This document shows positions 40,619 to 48,689 of a DNA stretch of 64,000 nucleotides, piece by piece. The position numbers were made by a program, and so were the translations under genes. Below the pieces are notes generated by a model, which saw only the letters and a list, made by a program, of their open reading frames with translations, did not search any database and was not told where the DNA came from. The stretch comes from Paractinoplanes bogorensis (lineage in GTDB: Bacteria; Actinomycetota; Actinomycetes; Mycobacteriales; Micromonosporaceae): positions 302,891-366,890 of the forward strand of contig NZ_JAHKKG010000012.1 of assembly GCF_018829635.1 (NCBI RefSeq), in the 5' to 3' direction. Position 1 is the stretch's first letter. Every line of letters begins with the position of its first letter.

Positions 40619-43600
40619 CCCACCGGGAAGTCGAGGTCAGGGGCACCTACTGGCGGCTTGACCGTATCCCACAGACCCGTGCTGATGCCCCGGGCCTCGG
40701 TCGCCGGCAGGCCGTATCCGACGGCATCGTCGGAGAGTCGGCCGATCTCGTAGTAGATGTGCTCGGCCTTGTTGACCCAGAAGCTGTCCGGGGTGTGGAA
40801 CTGCACCTCGAACAGCTGACCGGTCTGCGGATCGCGCCACGTCGAGTTGATGCCCTTGTAGTTCATGCCCTTCGGCGGCACCCAGGTGTTCTTCCACTTG
40901 ACCAGCTGGAACCCGTCCGCCTTGAGCAGCCCGACGGCCGCCTTGACGCCGCCGACGTAGACGAAGTGGTTGAACTCGATGGTGTAGCGAAGGTTGTCGC
41001 CGATCTTGGCGAGCAGGTCCTCCATCGGCACGGTCGGGTTGTCCGCCCGGTGCCCGGCCATCTTCCGCTTGAGCGAGTCCGCGGCCTTCAACCGCAGGTC
41101 CCAGTACCGCTGACTGGCGAACCGGGGGTCCTCCACCTTGACCTTGACGTCGTTGACGATCTTGGTGAACCGCGGGTCCACCAGCTTCTCGTTCTTCTTG
41201 GCCAGCGCGATGGCCGCATCGACCGCGGCGTTGTCCTGCTGGTTGAGGGCGAGGTCGACGCCGTTCTCGGTGTATTCCCAGCTGCCGTCCGGCTGCGTGC
41301 CGTTGCACCGGACCGCCGCGGCGGCGGCCGCCGCCCGTTTCGCGGCCAGCGGGAGGCCGCAGGCCCGCGGCGTCTCCGGGAAATCGACATCCTTCTCGAT
41401 CTTGAGGGTGAGATCCCGGATCGTGAGGACGTTGTCCTCGATCCGGGCCACGCCGCCGTCGAGCCGCACCACCGCGTTCTCGAGATCGCCGACCGCCCCG
41501 TCGAACCGGGCCGTCGTGCTCCCGACCGAGTACGCCTTGTTGTCGATCAGGGCGATCGCGTCGTCGAACTTGGCTACGCCGTTCTCGATCCGCACCCCGA
41601 TCGCGGTGATCTTGGCCAGCTTCCCGGCCTCGCCCGCGCCCTCGGCGACCCGGACGGTGAAGCGCTCGATCCGTCCGATCCCGCCCGGCAGCCGGGTCAG
41701 GCCGAGGCGCAGCAGGTTGCTGATCCCGCCGAGCGTCTTGTTCAGCGCGCCGCCCAGCTCGCCCACCCCGGGGATGGCGAACGAGGCGACGTCGAACAGG
41801 GTGAGCCCGAACGCCTTGCCCGGGTTCTCCCGCCATTCGGTGATGTGGATCAGCTCGAGCGGGTGGTCCTTGAGCAGCCCCGGCATCTGCCGGAACCCCT
41901 CGACCGTCTTGCCGCAGTTGTTGCGGAAGTAGTCGCCGTCGAGGCCGACCACCACCCAGCTGCCGCAGTCGGCGAGCGCCTTGAGCCCGGTGACGAAGCC
42001 CTTCGCGGCCTCCCACAGGCCGGCGCCGACCTGGACGAACCAGTCCTGCACGGCGTCGCCGTTGGCCTGCGCCGCGTCGCAGGCGGCGTCGTCGCCGGTG
42101 TAGCACTTGCCCAGCAGAGCGATGTGGTTCTTGGTGGCGTCCAGGGCCGACTTCAGGCTGGGCTGGACCAGTTCCCACAGATGCTTGCAGGCGTCGGTCA
42201 TGTAGTTGCTGCACTTGAGGTACGACAGGATGCCGTCCTCGACCTTGTCCTCGAATGCCTGCTGCTCCCGCAGGATCGCGTCCTGCTTGGCCTTCTCGTC
42301 CTGCAGGCCCTTGAGCGTGTCGGCGAGCTTCTTGGCCTGCGTGTGGATGCCGGCGGTGGCCGACTTGGCCCACGCGTACGCCTTGTCGATGCTGGCCGAG
42401 GCCCGGCCGGCGCTGGCCGCGGCGAGACTGGCGTTCTGCGCCGCGTTGTCGGCGATCATGGCTTCCCGCCACGCCACCGACTCCCACTGGGTCGCGGTGT
42501 TGGCGGCCGTGGTGGCGCCGTTGGCGTCGTTGGTGGCCGCGATCGCCGCCTGGTAGGCCTGGTTGGCCGCGGCGATCGCCGTGTTGGCCGAGCCGATCGC
42601 CCGGGCGGCCGACTCGTACGCCGGTTTGATGTCGTCGACCGCGTCCTGCGCCTGCTTGGTGGCGTGCTGGGCGGCCTTGTCGGCCTCCTCGGCCCGCTTC
42701 GCCGCGGCCGCGGCCTGCTGCTCCGCGACCGTGAGGGCCTCGGCCGCGACCGACAGCGCGTCCCGGGCATCGGCGTTGATCGCGGCGAACCGGGCGGCGA
42801 TGTAGGTCGCCGTCCCGGACCGGTCGACGGTCATCTGGGCCAGCGCCGCCGCACTGCCGGCGGCATCACCCGCGATGTCGGCCTGCACTACGGCCTGCCC
42901 GGCCTCCCGGACCGCCTCCTCCGCCTCGGCCTGGGTGCGCCGGGCGCCGACCTCGGCGTTCTCGGCCGCGCGGACACTGTCGGCGGCCGCCTGACCGGCC
43001 TTGTCGGACGCCTTCCGCGCGGTCTGGGCACTCTGCTGAGCCGCCTTGGCCGCGTTGCGGGCCTTGGTCGCGGCGGCACTGGCCTTCTCGGCCTCGCCCC
43101 GGGCGGCATCGGCGGCCGCCCGGGCCTTGGCCGCCCAGGCCAGCGCCGCGTTGTACGCGTCGCGGGCCCGGTCGGCCTGGATCTGCAGGTCGCGGGTGGC
43201 CGCGTCGGCGTCCTGCCCGGCCTGGGTCGCCTCGTCGCGGGCCTTCTGCAGGGCCGCGGTGATGACGTTGTACTGCTGCTCGGCCGCGATGCAGCGCGAC
43301 GTCGCCGCCTCGAGTTCCGTGCCCGCCCGGTCGACCCGGTTGATCGCCGCCTGCTCACGCTGGACGGCTTCGTTCGCGTCCAGTTGGGCCGCCGAGGCGA
43401 TCTGGGCCTGGCTGACCGCGTTGGACGAGGCCCGCTCGGCGTCGGCGCGCAGCGTCTTGGCGTTGTCGGCGTGCTGCTTGGCCGAGGTGGCGGCCTTCTC
43501 GGCGACACCCCGCTGTGTCTTGGCCCGGGCCGCCGCGTCCTCGGCGATCTTCTGCTGGGTCTTGGCCACGGTCGCCCGCTGGGCCGCCACCGTTTCCTGG

Positions 43601-44781
43601 TAACGGGTCTCGGTCAGCCATCGGGCCGCGTTGTTCGCGTGCAGGGTGGCGTTCTGATCGGCGTCCAGGGCCAGGCTGTCGGCCAGGGTCGCGGTGGCGG
43701 CCTGGCTCGCGGTCCCGGCGGCGTGCGCGGCGGCCTGGGCGGCGAGGCCGACCGAGAGGGTGACCTGAGCCCAGTCCTGCCCGTGGGCCTGCCCTGAGTC
43801 GGTGAGCTCCTTGGCCGCCACCTGCACCTGGGCGATGACCTGGTTCATGTCGAGCGCGGTCTGGGCGGCCCGGTTCGCCTGCGCGGCGGCCTCACCCTTG
43901 TGCGCCTCGAGCAGTGCGGTCCGGCCCGGCTGGCGCGGACGGTTGATCCGATCCTGCTCGAAGACCTGGTCGGCGGCGTTGGCCGCGGCCGCCGCCGATC
44001 GCATGGCCAGCAGCGCGTCCTCGAGATAGCGCAGGCCGCGGATGTTGGCGGCGACGATGTCGGCCCGGGCCCGCGCGGCGCCGGTGGCGGCATCGGCGGC
44101 GGCGGTGAGCGCCTCGATGTTCTGGTTGCGCGTCTCGACGGCGACCCGGATGCGTTCGCGGTTGTCCCAGTCGGTCTTGTTGGCCGCGGCGTAGCCGGTG
44201 GTGTAGAACGCGGCGATGGTCGCCGGGTCGCCGGAGGCGAGGGCCTGGCTGCCCTCGGCCACCACGGTCGGCCCGCCGATCGTGACCATCTGCTCGACCC
44301 GGGCGTAGATCCGGGCCCGTTCGGCCTCGGTGTCGCCCACCGGGCGGTCGAGCCGGTCGGCGACCTCCCAGCCCCAGGCGACGTACTCGCTGATCGCGAA
44401 GTCGCCGCTGATCAGGGCGAGGTTGGCGGTCCGCTTGACGTTGGTGCCGCCGCTGGTCGACCAGGTCTTGACCTGGTTCTTCTCCCGGGTCTTGCGCTGA
44501 CTCGCGGTGAGCCGGGACTTGGCCCAGCCGGTGTCGACGAAGTCGGCGAGGGCCTGCGTGGTGCCGGCCGCCAGCGCCGCCGTGGCCGCGTCCCGCACCT
44601 CGAACTCGGCCGCGTAGGTGGCGATGTCGACGACGCTGGAGCGGTACCAGTCGGCTTCGTCGTCGGTCCAGTCGACCGCCGCGGCCGCAGCCGGGGCGGC
44701 CGGGGCCGGTCCGGGCAGGACCGCGCCGCCGAGGGTGAAGCCGAGCAGCGCGGTCAGGAAGACGTACAGAATGCGTCTCAT
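40615..44781 (-). CDS. secreted ALF-repeat polymorphic toxin with RelA/SpoT-like C-terminal domain
   Basis: 1388-aa secreted protein. Residues 1-34 are a signal peptide (MRRILYVFLTALLGFTLGGA, cut near APA). Residues about 40-260 carry short ALF-type repeats. About 260-890 is a very Ala-rich helical stalk. About 930-1190 is a pretoxin region with Cys pairs (CKHLWELV, CYTGDDAACD). The last 200 residues resemble a RelA/SpoT-type pyrophosphokinase: a Lys/Arg helix (LRLKAADSLKRKMAG), DNLRYTIEF from Asp1262, GFQLVKWKNTW, YKGINSTW, and EVQFHT (1325-1330) in the place of the synthetase ExQIRT motif. The closest functional analogies are secreted ATP nucleotide 3'-pyrophosphokinase and Tas1-type (p)ppApp toxins. 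It is coupled by ATGA overlaps to genes on both sides. Confidence 0.72.
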   Translation of the reverse strand: MRRILYVFLTALLGFTLGGAVLPGPAPAAPAAAAAVDWTDDEADWYRSSVVDIATYAAEFEVRDAATAALAAGTTQALADFVDTGWAKSRLTASQRKTREKNQVKTWSTSGGTNVKRTANLALISGDFAISEYVAWGWEVADRLDRPVGDTEAERARIYARVEQMVTIGGPTVVAEGSQALASGDPATIAAFYTTGYAAANKTDWDNRERIRVAVETRNQNIEALTAAADAATGAARARADIVAANIRGLRYLEDALLAMRSAAAAANAADQVFEQDRINRPRQPGRTALLEAHKGEAAAQANRAAQTALDMNQVIAQVQVAAKELTDSGQAHGQDWAQVTLSVGLAAQAAAHAAGTASQAATATLADSLALDADQNATLHANNAARWLTETRYQETVAAQRATVAKTQQKIAEDAAARAKTQRGVAEKAATSAKQHADNAKTLRADAERASSNAVSQAQIASAAQLDANEAVQREQAAINRVDRAGTELEAATSRCIAAEQQYNVITAALQKARDEATQAGQDADAATRDLQIQADRARDAYNAALAWAAKARAAADAARGEAEKASAAATKARNAAKAAQQSAQTARKASDKAGQAAADSVRAAENAEVGARRTQAEAEEAVREAGQAVVQADIAGDAAGSAAALAQMTVDRSGTATYIAARFAAINADARDALSVAAEALTVAEQQAAAAAKRAEEADKAAQHATKQAQDAVDDIKPAYESAARAIGSANTAIAAANQAYQAAIAATNDANGATTAANTATQWESVAWREAMIADNAAQNASLAAASAGRASASIDKAYAWAKSATAGIHTQAKKLADTLKGLQDEKAKQDAILREQQAFEDKVEDGILSYLKCSNYMTDACKHLWELVQPSLKSALDATKNHIALLGKCYTGDDAACDAAQANGDAVQDWFVQVGAGLWEAAKGFVTGLKALADCGSWVVVGLDGDYFRNNCGKTVEGFRQMPGLLKDHPLELIHITEWRENPGKAFGLTLFDVASFAIPGVGELGGALNKTLGGISNLLRLGLTRLPGGIGRIERFTVRVAEGAGEAGKLAKITAIGVRIENGVAKFDDAIALIDNKAYSVGSTTARFDGAVGDLENAVVRLDGGVARIEDNVLTIRDLTLKIEKDVDFPETPRACGLPLAAKRAAAAAAAVRCNGTQPDGSWEYTENGVDLALNQQDNAAVDAAIALAKKNEKLVDPRFTKIVNDVKVKVEDPRFASQRYWDLRLKAADSLKRKMAGHRADNPTVPMEDLLAKIGDNLRYTIEFNHFVYVGGVKAAVGLLKADGFQLVKWKNTWVPPKGMNYKGINSTWRDPQTGQLFEVQFHTPDSFWVNKAEHIYYEIGRLSDDAVGYGLPATEARGISTGLWDTVKPPVGAPDLDFPVG

Positions 44782-45779
44782 CGGTCGTTCGCCTCCTGGG
44801 CGATCTGGGCCCACAGCCGGCTCTGGTCCTCGGCCCAGCGGACGGCGTCCTCCCAGTCGGTGACACTGTCGCGGGCCCGGGTGAGCACTCCGGCCCAGTC
44901 CTGCTCGGTGGTGGCGCCCTCGGCGTGTTCGGCCACCGCGCGCCACTTGTCGGCCTGGGCGGCCGCCCGGTCCCGCTCGGCCGCCCAGTCCACGCTGGTG
45001 CCGCCGGCCGAGGTGGACACGGCCCGCCAGGCCGCGACGGTCTCGGCGTGCAGCTTCTCGGCAGCCTCGCCGCTGGCCCCGGCCTCGGCCGCGGCAGCCG
45101 CGAGCGCGGCCTGACGGAGCCGTTCCAGGGCCGCGTTGCCCTTGAGGTCGAGGTCGCTGATGACCCGCTTGTACGCCTCGTCGTCGAGGCGGGCGCCGGC
45201 CGCCCAGTAGTAGCGGAAGAAGTCGGCGATGTCGGCGTCCTCGCCGCCGGTGATGGCGGCCACCGCCGCCGCGCGTACCTGCGGCCCGGGGTCGCTGTCG
45301 GCCAGCGAGGCGACGAAATCGCGGTCGGCCTGGGCCTGCTGGGCGACCTCCTCCTCGTGCTGCTGCTGGCCGGAGGCGTCCAGATCCTGCAGGATGGCCA
45401 GCCCGGTCCGGACGAACTCGTCCTTCTCGTCGTGGGTAGCGGTCAGCGCCCGCTCACAGCCGAAGCGGACGTACGAGGTGGAGGGTGAGATCCGCAGCCA
45501 GTAGCTGATCTCGGCGACGTTGGACCGCTCGAACGAGGCGGCCCGGTTGATCGCCGCGGTCAGCCCGGTGGCCAGGAACTTGGTGATCGCATTGGGGTCG
45601 GAGCTGTTGAGCGCCACGGCCGCGGCCGTGCGCACCTCCCAGCGGCCGTCGGACATGGCCCGCCATTGGACCCGTTCCCGATCGGCCTGGGTGGCGGCGG
45701 CCGCGGCCGGGGCGGCGGATGCGAAGGTGACCACGAGGGCCAGGGCAACGGCCGAGACCCGGCCGGAAATCTTGAACAA
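44778..45779 (-). CDS. secreted ALF-repeat protein
   Basis: 333-aa secreted protein. The start is TTG at 45779, chosen because GGGAGG sits 6 nt upstream and the frame then opens with a signal peptide (LFKISGRVSAVALALVVTF, cut after APAAAAA). The mature part is about 60% helical, with three ALF-type repeats of about 45 residues (VRTAAAVALNSSDPNAITKFLATG, KDEFVRTGLAILQDLD, VRAAAVAAITGGEDADIADFF). A coiled-coil/Trp-rich end (AWRAVSTSAGG, WEDAVRWAEDQSRLW) follows. There is no catalytic motif. It is translationally coupled to the RelA-like toxin (ATGA overlap), so it may help its display or delivery. Function unknown. Confidence 0.75.
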   Translation of the reverse strand: MFKISGRVSAVALALVVTFASAAPAAAAATQADRERVQWRAMSDGRWEVRTAAAVALNSSDPNAITKFLATGLTAAINRAASFERSNVAEISYWLRISPSTSYVRFGCERALTATHDEKDEFVRTGLAILQDLDASGQQQHEEEVAQQAQADRDFVASLADSDPGPQVRAAAVAAITGGEDADIADFFRYYWAAGARLDDEAYKRVISDLDLKGNAALERLRQAALAAAAAEAGASGEAAEKLHAETVAAWRAVSTSAGGTSVDWAAERDRAAAQADKWRAVAEHAEGATTEQDWAGVLTRARDSVTDWEDAVRWAEDQSRLWAQIAQEANDR

Positions 45780-45810
45780 GGGGTGCCTCCCGAACGGCAC
45801 GCGAAAGGAG

Positions 45811-45838
45811 CGGCCCGGCGGGTTCACCCGCCGGGCCG
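45811..45838 (-). terminator. hairpin between two ALF-repeat genes
   Basis: A perfect 12-bp stem (CGGCCCGGCGGG) with a TTCA loop lies 13 nt after the stop of the 863-aa gene and 20 nt before the RBS of the next gene. There is no T tract, so partial read-through (attenuation) is likely. Confidence 0.65.
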
Positions 45839-45851
45839 ACAAGAGGGGTTC

Positions 45852-48443
45852 CTAGTGGAAGACCGTGAACTCGGTCTTCTGGACGGGCGTGGCGCTGGAG
45901 AAGCGGACGACCTTGGCCGACGTCCCGGTGGCGGCGGTGTCGGTGATCGCGTACTTGCCGGTCGTCTTGGACTGGAGCACGTCCATCGAGAACACCGGGT
46001 CCACCTTGGAGGTGACCTGCTGGAGGACGAACCGCGGCGCACTCGCCGCGCTCGTCACGTCGGCGGCCAGCATCCCGCTGTAGGTGACGTCGGTTCGCTC
46101 ACGGACGTAGGCGTTACCCGCCGTGCTCTTGAGCGTGACCTCCAGCCTGGTGTTGGAGGTCTGCGCCACGGCACAGAACTGGAAGTTCTGGTCGGCGGCG
46201 CCGAACGAGGTCGCGTCGGTGCGGATCAGGCCCTTGGCCGTGTTGGCCGTGTGCGACCGCCAGGGCCGCGTCGAGGTCGACGAATCGAACCCGATGGTCG
46301 TGGTGGTCGACGTGCACTGCGGCACGTAGGAGACGGCCGACCCGGTGAAGCTGGTGAGCGGCTGGCCCGGCGAGATCCATTTCTGCTCCGGCTGGGTCGC
46401 CCCGTCCGACACCGGTTCCAGCTTCCACTGCTCGTCGGTCGCGGTGCTGTATTCGGCCGTGCTCACCTGGGTGCCGTTCGCGGTGCCGGCGTCGCGGGCC
46501 TTGATGTAGTTGCCGCCGGCACCCGAACGCAGGTAGGTGCCGGTGGACTTGTTGAACATCGAGACCCAGTTCGCGTCGCGGGTGCCGCACGCGGCCTGGA
46601 TCAGGACCGCGCCCTCGGCGTCGCCGTAGAAGGGACGAACGGTCAGGCAGAACTGGGACGCCCGGTTGCGCAGCTCGAAGCGGGTGTCGGTCAGCGCCGT
46701 CACGTCCCAGATCTGCTCGTTGCCGGTGCCGCAGTCCCGGATCTCCTGGTAGGCATACGACTTGAGCGCGCCTTCGCCGGCCTTGTCGAGCGCACCGACC
46801 GGCCGCACGCAGCGACCCGACCGCACCCCCTTGAGCCGGAAGGAACCCTTCGGGGCCAGGCTCGCCGCACCCTGGTGCGACGGATCGATCAGCCGCCACT
46901 GCTGGTTGGTCAGGTGACCGTTGGGATTTTGCACCATGGTGAGCGAGCCGGCCGTGCTGCCGGCCACCGCGCTGATCACCTTGTTGTTGGTGACGTTGCG
47001 GATCTCGACCTTGCCGGCGCCGTTGTCGAGCAGCTCCCAGACGTCGTTCTTCTCGCCGGTGATCGAGTTGCACGGGTAGCCCATGATCGGCGCGCCGTCC
47101 TGGCCGATCTTGGCGCGTTCGGGGAACAGGCACTCCTGGGTATGGGCGCTGACCAGCTTGTAGCGCCCGGACGTGCTGGTCGGCGTGAGAACCCACCGCT
47201 GTTGGGCGATGTTCTCGTTGCACGGATCGACCCGGAACCGGAACTCGGTGCCGTTGTAGCTCTGGTGCCGCCACGGCGCGGCCACGCAACCGTTGAAGCC
47301 GTTCGCCTGGATCATCACGATCCGGTTGGCCGACGGCCGGATGTAGTCGGCCTGCTTCGCGGTGTCCGCGCCGCCGAGCAGGAACAGGCTGCGGTCCAGG
47401 GCGACACCCTCGAGCGCCTTCTTGGCCGCCGCCACCGTGGCCGGCTGGAAGCCGTCAGCCTCGGCGGCGTACATGATGTCGCGGACCTGGACCTCCTTGG
47501 CCCGTGCGTCGGCCAGGTCGCGCTCGTCGATGTCGACCTTGCTGGCCAGGTGGACGCCGTTGAAGATGTAGTCGATCCACGCGTCGCGCTCCGGGTTGGC
47601 GTAGGCGACGGTGGCGTCCGCCTTGACCTTGCGGCCGGTGCTCTCGCTCGCGAACAGATAGATGAGCTCGCGCTCCTCCAGATCGTCGAGCTCGTACGAC
47701 GTCGCCGACCGCTTGAGCGCGACCGAGATCGCCTTCTCCTTGGCCGAGCGCAGCGCCGCCGCCGCACGGGCCGCCACGATCTCGGCGTTTCCGTTGGCGA
47801 TCTCGTTCTGCCGGTCGGTCTCGGCCTTGGCGAACACGCCGTTCTGGACGAAGTCGAGCCGGTCCTCGTCGGTCGCCGTGGCCGCGGTGAGCGGCTCGAG
47901 CGCGGCCTTGACCTCGGGCCAGGTCGACGCGCGACGCCACAGCTCCTGCACGAAGTTCTGCAGCGTCTGGTCGAGCATGGTGGTGCGCTCGGTGTTGGTG
48001 GCGGGGACCCAGTTGATCTCCTGGGCGGCGCGCAGCCGGATCTTGTCCAGTTCGGCCTTGCGGCCCTTGAGCGCGATGTCGCGCTCGTTGGCCGCGAAGA
48101 TACCGGTACGGATGAAGTCGGCCGAGGCGCTCTCCGCGTCGCCGGCGTCGGTGAAGGCGGCCAGCGCGGCCGCCTTGAGCTCGGAGTTGTGCTTCTCCGA
48201 AGCCTTCTCCCAGAGCACCGAGACGAAGTCGCGGTCGCTCAGGGCGACCTCTTCCCGTGGTACCCAGCTCAGCACGGCCGCGGCCGCGTACTTCTCGTCG
48301 ATGGTGGTCTCCGCCGCGGCTTTCGCCACGATCGGCGGTGCGGCGGCGGCCAGGGCGGGGACCGCCCCGTCGACGACCGTGACCGCCATGCAGGCAGCAA
48401 CCATCATCCACAGGCGAGAACGCCTGTGCTGTCTCTTCGACAT
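45852..48443 (-). CDS. secreted ALF-repeat protein with ricin-like lectin region
   Basis: 863-aa secreted protein. The ATG at 48443 follows GGGGGAA. It begins MSKRQHRRSRLW and the signal peptide core follows (MMVAACMAVTVV), cut near ALAAAAP. Residues about 40-340 contain ALF-type repeats (FVSVLWEKASEKHNSELKAA, ADFIRTGIFAANERD, DFVQNGVFAKAETD, AWIDYIFNGVHLASKVD). Residues about 365-660 look like ricin-type beta-trefoil units, each with QQRW, DVWELL, NQQWRL or EQIWDV and paired Cys. Residues 680-863 form a further beta-rich part. No enzymatic motif is visible. It could be a carbohydrate-binding partner of the downstream toxin; this is inference. Confidence 0.75.
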   Translation of the reverse strand: MSKRQHRRSRLWMMVAACMAVTVVDGAVPALAAAAPPIVAKAAAETTIDEKYAAAAVLSWVPREEVALSDRDFVSVLWEKASEKHNSELKAAALAAFTDAGDAESASADFIRTGIFAANERDIALKGRKAELDKIRLRAAQEINWVPATNTERTTMLDQTLQNFVQELWRRASTWPEVKAALEPLTAATATDEDRLDFVQNGVFAKAETDRQNEIANGNAEIVAARAAAALRSAKEKAISVALKRSATSYELDDLEERELIYLFASESTGRKVKADATVAYANPERDAWIDYIFNGVHLASKVDIDERDLADARAKEVQVRDIMYAAEADGFQPATVAAAKKALEGVALDRSLFLLGGADTAKQADYIRPSANRIVMIQANGFNGCVAAPWRHQSYNGTEFRFRVDPCNENIAQQRWVLTPTSTSGRYKLVSAHTQECLFPERAKIGQDGAPIMGYPCNSITGEKNDVWELLDNGAGKVEIRNVTNNKVISAVAGSTAGSLTMVQNPNGHLTNQQWRLIDPSHQGAASLAPKGSFRLKGVRSGRCVRPVGALDKAGEGALKSYAYQEIRDCGTGNEQIWDVTALTDTRFELRNRASQFCLTVRPFYGDAEGAVLIQAACGTRDANWVSMFNKSTGTYLRSGAGGNYIKARDAGTANGTQVSTAEYSTATDEQWKLEPVSDGATQPEQKWISPGQPLTSFTGSAVSYVPQCTSTTTTIGFDSSTSTRPWRSHTANTAKGLIRTDATSFGAADQNFQFCAVAQTSNTRLEVTLKSTAGNAYVRERTDVTYSGMLAADVTSAASAPRFVLQQVTSKVDPVFSMDVLQSKTTGKYAITDTAATGTSAKVVRFSSATPVQKTEFTVFH

Positions 48444-48689
48444 CAACTTTCCCCCGTGCCGACCAGTCTTCAATTGAGGAAGCGTTCAGATCGACATCGA
48501 TCGAACACTGGGCGTCACCGTATCAGCTTGTTTCGATGTAGTTGGTCCCCTCCGATCGAAGGTGATTCACATCGCCGGGCGGTGCTCTCGGGCAAGGAAC
48601 GTGTTCGTTTCTTCGAAACTTCTTGACACAAGAAGTTCATCGATGTGTAGATGCGTTCACATCCCCATCGACGAAGCCCGAGGAGATCG
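48444..48689. other. divergent regulatory region between the ALF locus and the GH2 gene
   Basis: 246 bp with lower GC than the surroundings and no gene. The right half holds the GH2 promoter and its palindrome. The left half contains GATC-rich repeats (TCGATCGA near 48505) but no clear promoter for the minus strand. Confidence 0.5.
48617..48637 (+). promoter_or_regulatory. 21-bp palindromic operator over the GH2 promoter -35
   Basis: AACTTCTTG-ACA-CAAGAAGTT is a perfect palindrome with 9-bp arms. TTGACA at 48623-48628 lies inside it, followed after 17 bp by TGTAGA (48646-48651). A repressor bound here would block the -35. A smaller dyad (GTTTC TTC GAAAC) overlaps its left edge. Confidence 0.65.

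Noticed and set aside
40759..48626. Two plus-strand frames of about 1000 codons opposite the ALF-repeat genes
   Set aside because: Leu/Gly/Arg/Val strings without domains; opposite genes have signal peptides, RBSs and coupled stops.
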